In this document: one piece after another, positions 1 through 7,700 of the stretch
How positions within the stretch are numbered: position 1 is the first letter of the stretch
Layout: every line of letters begins with the position of its first letter
NCBI GenBank assembly: GCA_020437105.1
Contig: JAGQWR010000128.1
Coordinates: forward strand, 1-34,798
Direction: 5' to 3'
DNA length: 34,798 nucleotides
Origin: Saprospiraceae bacterium
Lineage (GTDB): Bacteria; Bacteroidota; Bacteroidia; Chitinophagales; Saprospiraceae
The notes under the pieces: model-generated
Seen by the model: only the letters and a program-made list of their open reading frames with translations
Told to the model about the DNA's origin: nothing
The model's database searches: none
Program-made: the position numbers and the translations under genes

Positions 1-7
1 TGTCCAC

Positions 8-955
8 TTAAATATAGTAACTCCACTGCCTATATTTTTCCAACAAATCTTTCACTTCATTCCTGATTGGAATAGATATTTCCTTGGATGTCTTACTTCT
101 GTTTTTCCTTCGAACATAGACAATTCTATTATCCTGAATATTGTAAGGAGTCAGAAAAGCAATATCTACAAAGTTGATACCTCGACCATAATAGATAAAC
201 AGGAAAATGTCTCTCGCAAATTCAAGGTCAGAACCTTCGGGTAGGTCGAGGTCTTTGATTTGGTGCATGATGTCTTTGCTAATAGCCCTCTTTTTGGTTT
301 TAGTGTTCAGGCGTTTTCCTATCTCATATTTACGGAAGGGATAAAATTCATAGCTAATCAAGTCTTCCTTGATGGCATCATTAAAGACCGTCCTCAATGC
401 CCTCATATAGACACTGATCGTGGTGTCTTTACAATTACGCTTAACTTTTAACCAATGCTCGAAATCCTTTAAGAATTTGAAATCTATGTTTTGAAGCATC
501 AATCCGTTGCTTGGAATGTTGGGTGATTGCTTGCAAAATTCAAGAATGGCATTTTTGGTAGAGCGGTATTGAGATGCTGATCCCACTCTTTCTTCCCGTT
601 CACATCTTTCTATGGTCGATTGGAAAATGGTTGCTACATCCGTCGATGTTTTTTTTCCGATGTATCTGGAGTAAAAGACATGAAAGGAGAAGGGGATTTT
701 ATCCCGATCCAGGCTATCAATAACCTCATAGGCCCGACTTAATGTCCGACGCAAAAAACTGTTTTCCTTATTATGGTCGGGGTAGTTCTTTCGGAAATAT
801 CCTGTTTCGGGGTTCCATTCCTCCTGGGTACAACTTTTACCTAATCGGAAGTACTTTCTCTTGCCATTTTCATAGATAACTAATTGAAGCGGATAAGTGC
901 CGTCCTTCTTCTTTCTGGAAGGAGAATCAAACAGCATGATCTTTGCATCTGGCAT
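8..955 (-). CDS. Tyrosine recombinase/integrase, C-terminally truncated
   Basis: Site-specific recombinase of the Bacteroidetes phage/conjugative-element type. The N-terminus has the Arm DNA-binding fold (KKKDGTYPLQLVIYENGKRK), followed by a SAM-like core-binding region (about residues 95-200) and the start of the catalytic domain, where YYGRGINFVDIAFL carries the first catalytic arginine (about residue 258). The frame stops at 8-10, soon after LLEKY. The rest of the catalytic domain (the H-x-x-R box and the nucleophilic tyrosine, roughly 80-100 residues) is therefore absent. Family members usually have about 400 residues; this has 315. ATG at 955 is preferred over the upstream TTG at 976 because family N-termini begin close to this point. 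It sits 160 bp from a tRNA-Pro 3' fragment, as expected for the integrase at the end of an integrated element. The protein is probably inactive unless the stop reflects a frameshift or sequencing error. Confidence 0.85.
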   Translation of the reverse strand: MPDAKIMLFDSPSRKKKDGTYPLQLVIYENGKRKYFRLGKSCTQEEWNPETGYFRKNYPDHNKENSFLRRTLSRAYEVIDSLDRDKIPFSFHVFYSRYIGKKTSTDVATIFQSTIERCEREERVGSASQYRSTKNAILEFCKQSPNIPSNGLMLQNIDFKFLKDFEHWLKVKRNCKDTTISVYMRALRTVFNDAIKEDLISYEFYPFRKYEIGKRLNTKTKKRAISKDIMHQIKDLDLPEGSDLEFARDIFLFIYYGRGINFVDIAFLTPYNIQDNRIVYVRRKNRSKTSKEISIPIRNEVKDLLEKYRQWSYYI

Positions 956-1115
956 AGTAAAAAAGTATTGTAACAAAATTGTAACATGAAATATGCGAAA
1001 AACAAGAAACTTATCTTTCGTATTTTATCAGTATGTTTGTCTAAACCTACTGATTTATTGCAACTTACGACAAAAATGGTAAAAACGGAATAAAATAGGA
1101 AAGTAAAATAAGATA

Positions 1116-1159
1116 GCTTTGGGAGCAGGGGGCCGCAGGTTCGAATCCTGCCACCCCGA
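1116..1159 (+). other. tRNA-Pro(UGG) 3' fragment, probable att site of integrated element
   Basis: Reading 5' to 3', the stretch contains an anticodon loop TTTGGGA with anticodon TGG (1120-1122), the 3' anticodon stem GCAGG, a five-base variable region, a perfect T arm (GCAGG, loop TTCGAAT, CCTGC), the acceptor 3' strand CACCCCG and a discriminator A at 1159. The 5' half (acceptor strand, D arm, most of the 5' anticodon stem) is missing: the sequence to the left is AT-rich and cannot pair. CCA is not encoded. A 3' tRNA fragment beside an integrase is the hallmark of a tRNA-targeting element. By geometry the element lies to the left and the intact tRNA-Pro should be at its far end, outside the window. 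Confidence 0.85.
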
Positions 1160-1167
1160 CACACTTT

Positions 1168-1203
1168 AAAAGGCTATTTCGTGAAAACGAAATGGCCTTT
1201 TTC
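1168..1203 (+). terminator. Rho-independent terminator downstream of the tRNA-Pro locus
   Basis: The stem is AAAAGGC, a T/G wobble, then ATTTCGT; the loop is GAAA; the second arm is ACGAAAT, G, GCCTTTT, running into further T residues. It lies eight bases after the tRNA 3' end. It is probably the native terminator of the tRNA gene, left on the chromosomal side of the insertion. Confidence 0.75.
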
Positions 1204-1211
1204 TATTTAGG

Positions 1212-1360
1212 CCAGCGTGGAGTTTACTCCTAAGTAGGTCAAAATAGAAAAAGGCCAGGAGGCGTCAGCCGAGGCCTTTTGAAGTGTGGGTAACGAAACC
1301 CATACCAGGATCGCGTTAGCAATCCCGATCCACGCAATATACCAGCGTGGAGTTTACTCC
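1212..1360. repeat. Intergenic repeat cluster with 19-bp direct repeats
   Basis: The 19-mer CCAGCGTGGAGTTTACTCC occurs perfectly at 1212-1230 and 1342-1360. It contains a small palindrome, GGAGT-TT-ACTCC. Between the copies are further hairpins, including GGATCG...CGATCC near 1308-1331 and GGGT...ACCC near 1288-1301. The second copy overlaps the stop codon and last sense codon of the lipoprotein gene. This looks like a dispersed intergenic repeat unit, but the window alone cannot show that it recurs elsewhere. Confidence 0.6.
1249..1280 (-). terminator. Terminator hairpin for the minus-strand lipoprotein operon
   Basis: AAAAGGCC (1249-1256) pairs with GGCCTTTT (1273-1280) around a 16-base loop. 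Read on the minus strand, the hairpin ends in a T-rich tail. Its flanks (1241-1256 and 1273-1290) are also imperfect inverted copies of the tRNA terminator region at 1158-1208, so the two convergent transcription units have related terminators. Confidence 0.55.
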
Positions 1361-2148
1361 AATCGAAAGTTTCCAACAATAGGGATCTCGGTCGTAAATA
1401 CGGTATAACTCAGGTCACAAAAAATGACATTTTTGGAGCCGTCCTCGTTTTCAACCACATACAGTTTTTTACCTGAATAAGTTGGAACGGTCTGAAAGCC
1501 GCCGTCGAAGGCTATCTCTACCAGGACCCGCTGCTCATGACCCTCCAGATTAGCATAGGTGGAAGTGTTATATATGCCGTTTTCAGGCACCTTGTTAAAA
1601 AATACATTGACCATGAATCCGGCACTTGGGCAATCGACATTAATGCCGTAGGTGTAATTCCCAACATCAGTGCCGTGGTTGATTACATTGGCATTATGTG
1701 ATACGCCATCGTTTATAACCAGGTTTTCTGGTATAGTACAAGGCACATCCGGCGGACTAAGACCTGGAACATCAAATGACAGGATACTACCATAATAATG
1801 GCCATAATCATTAGCCGCAAAGGCTCGAAAATAATAGGTAGTTGAATGTTCCAGTTCTTTTGCTTCCAGTATAAAAGAGGCGGATGGGGACTGAACCAAG
1901 GTATGGTTTTCGAATAAACTCATATCCGGAGAGAGGCTATGCTGCATGCCGGCATAGTTGATTTCAGCAGCTCCTTCAGAAATAATCTCAATAATTACCT
2001 GGGCCGTAAAGTCGTCAATCATGGAGATAGACTTGATCTCGATTACGGGCAAATAATCATCAAAATCTTCAAACAAATCCAGGGAATTCTTACACCCTGA
2101 AAATAGAATCGGAAAGAGGAGTAATATAAAAGGGATTTTCAGTCGCAT
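1354..2148 (-). CDS. Putative lipoprotein with fibronectin-III-like segment
   Basis: Probable surface or periplasmic lipoprotein. The N-terminus MRLKIPFILLLFPILFSGC gives a hydrophobic signal and lipobox LFSG-C (Cys19). This is why the ATG at 2148 is chosen over the in-frame upstream codon at 2205, which would place 19 polar residues before the signal. The middle contains a fibronectin type III-like strand pattern (HSTTYYFRAFAANDYGHYYG). The C-terminal half is beta-rich and unrecognised. The gene follows the beta-barrel gene by 17 nt and is surely cotranscribed with it, suggesting a joint outer-membrane role. No enzyme motif is visible. Confidence 0.75.
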   Translation of the reverse strand: MRLKIPFILLLFPILFSGCKNSLDLFEDFDDYLPVIEIKSISMIDDFTAQVIIEIISEGAAEINYAGMQHSLSPDMSLFENHTLVQSPSASFILEAKELEHSTTYYFRAFAANDYGHYYGSILSFDVPGLSPPDVPCTIPENLVINDGVSHNANVINHGTDVGNYTYGINVDCPSAGFMVNVFFNKVPENGIYNTSTYANLEGHEQRVLVEIAFDGGFQTVPTYSGKKLYVVENEDGSKNVIFCDLSYTVFTTEIPIVGNFRLE

Positions 2149-2165
2149 AAATTGATTCTTACTTT

Positions 2166-2813
2166 CTAATTCAGGAAATAACTCAAATTCACAAATCCTT
2201 TCCAATAACTTTGAGGGATATATTTTTCGGTGATGCCCATGCTTTTGCCAAATGCGCAGGTAATTAAATAAGTATCCTTTATGTTTATTTGAAACCCTGC
2301 CTTGGGATACCCTGTAAATAATAATCCGCCACTCGTTGCGTCAAGGTCGCTATAGCCGGCTGTATTTCGCTGGTATTCATAAAAGGTGAAATGTGCGCTA
2401 ATATCAAACCCAATGATCGGAGAAATCGGTTTATCCAGAATTTTGAATGTATAGGTGCCATTCAAAGAAAGTACCCGGTAATACTCCCATATTTCGAAAC
2501 CCGGTAAAAATGTACCAACACCACCATTGTTATTATCAAATTGAATAACGTAACTGGTGGGAATTGTATCTGCTCTTGGGTGCACAGCAAAAAAACCGAT
2601 ACCGCCCCCAAATTGGTGTTTATCATCGGCATAACTAGTCGAATAGGTACCCTCTATTCCAACTGTTGGTTTGAATAGAAAGCCAAATTCCTGGCTTGGT
2701 TTTATATAATTGAATTGCAGGCCAATTTGCGCTGAAGCAGAGAGACCCAGCAGAACAAATAAACTGATTAGTATAAATTGCTCTATTCGATAAGAATAGC
2801 TAAGGTTTCTCAT
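2166..2813 (-). CDS. Outer-membrane beta-barrel protein (hypothetical)
   Basis: A 215-aa protein with an N-terminal signal peptide ending at SASA-Q (about residue 28). It then has alternating polar/hydrophobic strands, aromatic girdle residues and glycine-rich turns typical of small outer-membrane barrels, and it ends in a hydrophobic/aromatic strand (GFVNLSYFLN). It is the first gene of a two-gene operon with the downstream lipoprotein. The ligand or function is not recognisable. Confidence 0.7.
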   Translation of the reverse strand: MRNLSYSYRIEQFILISLFVLLGLSASAQIGLQFNYIKPSQEFGFLFKPTVGIEGTYSTSYADDKHQFGGGIGFFAVHPRADTIPTSYVIQFDNNNGGVGTFLPGFEIWEYYRVLSLNGTYTFKILDKPISPIIGFDISAHFTFYEYQRNTAGYSDLDATSGGLLFTGYPKAGFQINIKDTYLITCAFGKSMGITEKYIPQSYWKGFVNLSYFLN

Positions 2814-3075
2814 AGGCCAGATTAATAATTCTTGAAGGATGAAGATAGTAAATAAAATACTGGCGAATGCTACAAATTGAGTGGGTGCTGCTATATTCAG
2901 CTTGTACCTTTTAACAATATTAATGGAACTTTAGCTGGGGTAGGTCGAAATATCAGAACGGCCGTTTCTTCTATCGGATACCACTCCAGACTTTCACAAC
3001 CTTCTGGATGAAGCATTCAAAATTGTTGCCGCCAAGGCTCATGAGTTCAGTATAGACCAAATTTTAATCCGGCAG

Positions 3076-4779
3076 GTGGACAGGTGTTCAGCTTTTTATT
3101 TGGCTAATCTTTGGTTTTCTGACAAAATTGTTGATCTTTATCAAAGCACCCAAGCCTTGGCCTACCTCCGCCATTTCAGGATTCCCGGCTTTGAATGTTT
3201 GGATTCTTTAACCTGTAACCCTGAGCCCGGAACCATGTACAACGAACTTGTCTACCACCTGGACCTCTGTACCCTTTCCTATCATTTGTACGCGCAGACA
3301 TTAGTCTGGCCCTTTGATCCGTATTATGAAATGCAGGCGGTTAAAACAATGAAAGGATTGTGGCAGACAAGTCGTCGTGAAGTGTTTATGGATCAGGTTA
3401 GAAAAAGACACCTCCAGGCTAATAAATTTCCGTTTCCTGCGGATTTAGATCCTATTCGATTTAGGTTTGATTTAATAGATCCGCGAGAACATGCGATTAA
3501 TCATCAGGCGGTAGATACTTGGGACGTTTTCATTCCCCAGCCACTTGTCGCTAATTTGCGAAGAATTTTTAGAGATAGTAATGATTTTTCGAAGCCAATC
3601 GAAATCGATAAGAATAAGGAAATTGACGTTTATTGTTTTTATGGAAATACTGGATTATCAGGGTCTTCTCCTGACAATGGTGGTATGTATAGTTTGATGG
3701 GGATTGTTCTGCATCAAAATATGCCTGACAATAAAGATAGGATTCACATCGTATTTAGAGGAAGTAGAAGCGGATCCCCATTCCGATATTTGGTCAAAAA
3801 TCGTGGAAAAAAAGGGAATGCAGACTGGGTTACGGATTTGCAGTTTCTCGATAATAAGCAATACAAGGAAATATGTAAAAATCCATTAGTTAATACAAGT
3901 GTAGGTTTTTCCAAGTCTTTAAAAACCATATTCCCTTCCCTGAAAAGTGTATTAAATCGTATTGATTCTCAAATGTCGGATAATCCAGGAGAGATTTATT
4001 TAGCCGGCCATAGTCTTGGTGGGGCGTATGCATTATTATTCGGAACTTCCATGCTTTTTGGGGACATTCGAGATGATTTTCCGAATTGGAATTGGAAAGA
4101 CCAAAAGGTAATTACTTATGGCGCGCCAGCATGTGGAAATGCCGCGCATCAATTTTTAGTCAATTCCTCCATCAATTTTCGTCGCATCTATATAAACGGT
4201 GATCCAATTGTAACGCCTACCGGAATTCCAAGAGAAAAAGTATATGATTTGCAACACTCCGGTTTAGAAATCTTATTAGATTATATTGGAGATGATTTAA
4301 ATCATGCTTACAACACTGACCGACACGAATTTATCCAAATAAGAAAATCACTGGTTAAAGAGTTATTTAAGTTTGATCAACTTGGGCCAGATGTTCCAGG
4401 CGTTAATTATAATCCAGATAATACAGTTAGTGATTATGACGAATTATTTCATTCCTTTTATCAAAAAAAGACTACTATTGATGAGATATTAAATACACAA
4501 AACATTAGTACTACTATTTATAATACAAACAATTTTCCAAGTGATTATATTAAAGATTATTTAAGTTGTTTGGCATTTACTGTAGCGAATAAATCATCGT
4601 ACTTCAATAATAAAGATAATAGTGAGTTAATTAAACGACGAGATGAGATTTTAGGGCTTGCCGTTCCTCCTCACCAAAATGACTGGAATATTGATTTTTC
4701 ATCACAGTTAAAGTGGACTGACGAGTATTTTCAGAAGACATTCGGAATTATTACTGAATGGAGAAATAAAATTAATTAA
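3076..4779 (+). CDS. Lipase class 3 family protein, start uncertain
   Basis: Serine hydrolase of the class 3 lipase (alpha/beta-hydrolase) family. The nucleophile elbow GHSLGG places Ser313 in IYLAGHSLGGAYALLFG. VITYGAPACGN is the following conserved strand, and RIYINGDPIV supplies the catalytic Asp (Asp376). A His from NHAYNTDRHEF may complete the triad. There is no signal peptide. The N-terminal 150 residues are not a known lipase part. The called start is GTG (3076), but the frame is open back to 2944 and encodes plausible protein (FHNLLDEAFKIVAAKAHEF) without any ATG, GTG or TTG, so the true start may be a non-standard codon (CTG 3004, ATA 2950) or lost. Roughly from 3540 on the gene is much richer in A+T than its start and the next genes, suggesting a mosaic. 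It lies 10 nt before the DUF6603-like gene and probably heads the operon. Confidence 0.8.
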   Translation: MDRCSAFYLANLWFSDKIVDLYQSTQALAYLRHFRIPGFECLDSLTCNPEPGTMYNELVYHLDLCTLSYHLYAQTLVWPFDPYYEMQAVKTMKGLWQTSRREVFMDQVRKRHLQANKFPFPADLDPIRFRFDLIDPREHAINHQAVDTWDVFIPQPLVANLRRIFRDSNDFSKPIEIDKNKEIDVYCFYGNTGLSGSSPDNGGMYSLMGIVLHQNMPDNKDRIHIVFRGSRSGSPFRYLVKNRGKKGNADWVTDLQFLDNKQYKEICKNPLVNTSVGFSKSLKTIFPSLKSVLNRIDSQMSDNPGEIYLAGHSLGGAYALLFGTSMLFGDIRDDFPNWNWKDQKVITYGAPACGNAAHQFLVNSSINFRRIYINGDPIVTPTGIPREKVYDLQHSGLEILLDYIGDDLNHAYNTDRHEFIQIRKSLVKELFKFDQLGPDVPGVNYNPDNTVSDYDELFHSFYQKKTTIDEILNTQNISTTIYNTNNFPSDYIKDYLSCLAFTVANKSSYFNNKDNSELIKRRDEILGLAVPPHQNDWNIDFSSQLKWTDEYFQKTFGIITEWRNKIN

Positions 4780-4789
4780 TAACTGCTCA

Positions 4790-7700
4790 ATGCCCACCCT
4801 CAAACCCATCTCCACCCTTTCCGTCGAGGAAGAAAAACTTTCCCTCGTTCCCGATCTACTAGGTTTCGACCTCTTCCGGGAGATGGGAATTCTATTAGGG
4901 GGAACAGGGGAGGAGTCCTTGGTTTTTTTAGCACCGATCATTAAGCGCTCCGATCCGGAGTTGGCGGTCTTCGACGGACAATTTGCAGGCCCGGGGCCGC
5001 TTCAATTTACATCGGCACGGGTGATCCTGCTGGAGTACAACGGTGATCGGCATTGCATTTGTCAGTTCCTGATGTCACCGGATGTTGCCCCCCCATTTAG
5101 CAGCCTGGCGGCCTATTATTTCCCGAATAAGACAGAACCCGAAAATGCGACCGAGCTGATCGATTTGTACTGCCATTCGCTGCAATTTTTTCCTTCCGGG
5201 AATGACCCAGATGCGCCGCCATTGGAAATGCTCTACTCTTCCTTGGAGTTGTCGGAAGATCTACGGAGTTATCTGCATCCGTATCTCCCCAGCTCTGCCT
5301 TATTTAACAACCTGGTTCGTCGTGGTCTGCACTGTACTATTAAATTCGACTCTTCCCAATTATCCGAGAATAATCTAGTCCCTTTTCTGGCAGATATGCT
5401 TGGGCAACAACCGGAGAATCTGATCACGCCGAATCGTCGGGATTTTCAGGGACTATTTTTTGTAGAAGAAGCGACGGTCCACTTTGCACTTGCATCAGGC
5501 ATAACTACAAATTGGTCTGCCGGGCCAATAAACCTCGAGGATTTTTCTCTGGGACTTGATTTTCCGCTCGTCGCCAATACGCTCTATCCAGGTGTAACGG
5601 CAGCGGGGACAGTCAGCTTACAACCCTCCTCCGAGTATGCCTACGTACCCAATGGTCAATTTTCGTTCCGCGGCATGCTTGATCCCTACTGGCGCAGCTT
5701 TGGCCTTAGACTGAATCTGGAAAAGAATCAACTGCAGCCTGATCAGTTTCCTTTCGAAAAGGAATCTGGATGGCTTACATTACTTGATCTGATACCTATT
5801 CGATCAGTAGAAATGGGCATTTACGGTTCTTTGACAGATAAAGTAGCGCGTGCACTGGATTGGAAAATACAAGGGGAGACTTTTCACCTCCTCGACGACC
5901 GAATTCGGGTTACACCCTCTCTGGAGTTAGTCGTCAAGTATCCTTTCAACAGCAGTGAGCGGGAGATGGAAGCCTCGCTGGAAGGCATTGCCGAGATTGG
6001 TTCCGACCTGAAACTGCGCTGCAGGGTTAGCTACCCCTTTCCCGAATTGTATCTGGAACTGATGGAGCCAGTCAGGTCCTCCTCAATCATTGAGCTTTTC
6101 TTCGAAGACGTAGCCCTGCCCGGGCCCCTCCATTTTGAGCTTCAGGAATTGAGTATGTCTTATGCTATCGAAAGCAAAGACTTCTCCTTCCGCACCAAAG
6201 TGGGCAGTGAGCATTGGACCTACAATATTGGCGATTTCCAGATTGCGCTGAGCGACTTGGAGTTGTATGTGGAAAATAGCGCTGAAAGTACAGAATACGG
6301 ACTAACAGCAAATGCCAAATTACAAACCACCGACCTGTACCTCAGCGGCAATTATCGCAAAGGCTCCGGTTGGAATCTCCGCACCTTTACCAGTGGAAAT
6401 ATTGTCCTGAGTGATTGGCTGACGGCCCTCTCCAGCGGGAGGCTCGAGCTTCCCGAATCCCTGCAAGGATTAACGATCTCCTTCCTAAGCTTTCAATATG
6501 AGACAGGTACCGGTAATTTAGAAGCCTCCGCAGGCCTTAAAAACCTGGATCCGCTGAAACTTGGGGATAGCGGCATTTTCCTGTATCCGCTGAAACTTGG
6601 GGATAGCGGCATTTTCCTGGATCTGGAAGAAATTCGTTTTTCACTTGAGAAGCGCGAGCAAACAAAGGCGGAATTCTACGGAAAAACAAGAATTACCTTC
6701 ACTCAGGAAAAAAAGGATGATATTAAACTGGGATTTGCCCTAAACCTTAAGTATCAATCCGGACGGAGCTTATCCTCTAAAAACGTCCAAGCGGACGAAA
6801 CTAAAACTTCGGGGGAGTCAAAAAGCAACTGGTCACTGGAAGGTAGGTTGGAGGGCGATGACCCCGACAACCTTTCAACGATCCCCATTGACCGCGTTAT
6901 TTCCTGGATATTTACTAAAACGAACCTACAAACGGAAGCGCCCGCAGGGCTGGCTGACGCCAATTTGGAGGACGTCTTCATTAAAGCCGATACTGCGTAT
7001 GGATCTTTTGAGATTGGGGGTAGCTGCAATTTTGAATTGGATGATAAACTGAAAGGAAAAATCGATCTCAGCTTCCGGATCCAGGATAAACTTGAAGACG
7101 GGGAAAAGACGGGGAAGGAAATTCAAACCCACGGCATTCTTACAATCAATGATTCCAATAATGAAGCCCATGTTTTTGCCCTGTATTTTGACAAAGATCC
7201 CAAATCCAAATACCTCTTTGCCGGCTATCAGGGCCATTTGACCCTGCAAAAGGTGATTGGTATTTTTGATCAGTCGGCGATAGACCTTGTTCCCGCCTGG
7301 ATTTCTCCATCGCTTGAAGAGACTTTCTTCCTGCTTTATAAAAATTCGGAGCAGAATAAGAAATCTTCTGCCTGGCAGATGTTTATGGGACTGCTCATGG
7401 ATATCCCCGGCTCTGGAGAAAACCAGGATCAGAAATTTAATCTCTCGCAAGTTGATTTTATTGGAAAATATATCCCGGAGGACAAAGGAGAGGTTCAACT
7501 GACGCTCGATTTTTCTTTTTCGAATGCAGCCATTTCCAAAGAATTAGCCGAAGAGCTTAACAATAAACTAGTTTCCTTTGGTAGTAGTTACACCATTAAA
7601 GTTGGGGGAAAAGATAGAGCAAAAGGAATATCCGTTTCGCCGAAAATTGTTGCTCCCATCCTCGGTCTGTTACCGGCTGGCAAAAAGGATACCATCCCGG

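Noticed and set aside
1086..1159. Complete tRNA gene
   Set aside because: The left half cannot form an acceptor strand or D arm matching CACCCCG; only the 3' part is tRNA.
880..1164. 94-aa minus-strand ORF across the integrase start and tRNA fragment
   Set aside because: It is an antisense reading of the tRNA fragment and intergenic DNA; no domain and it overlaps the integrase N-terminus.
6926..7498. 190-aa antisense ORF within the giant gene
   Set aside because: Shadow frame of the well-supported DUF6603-like gene; no start signal or domain.
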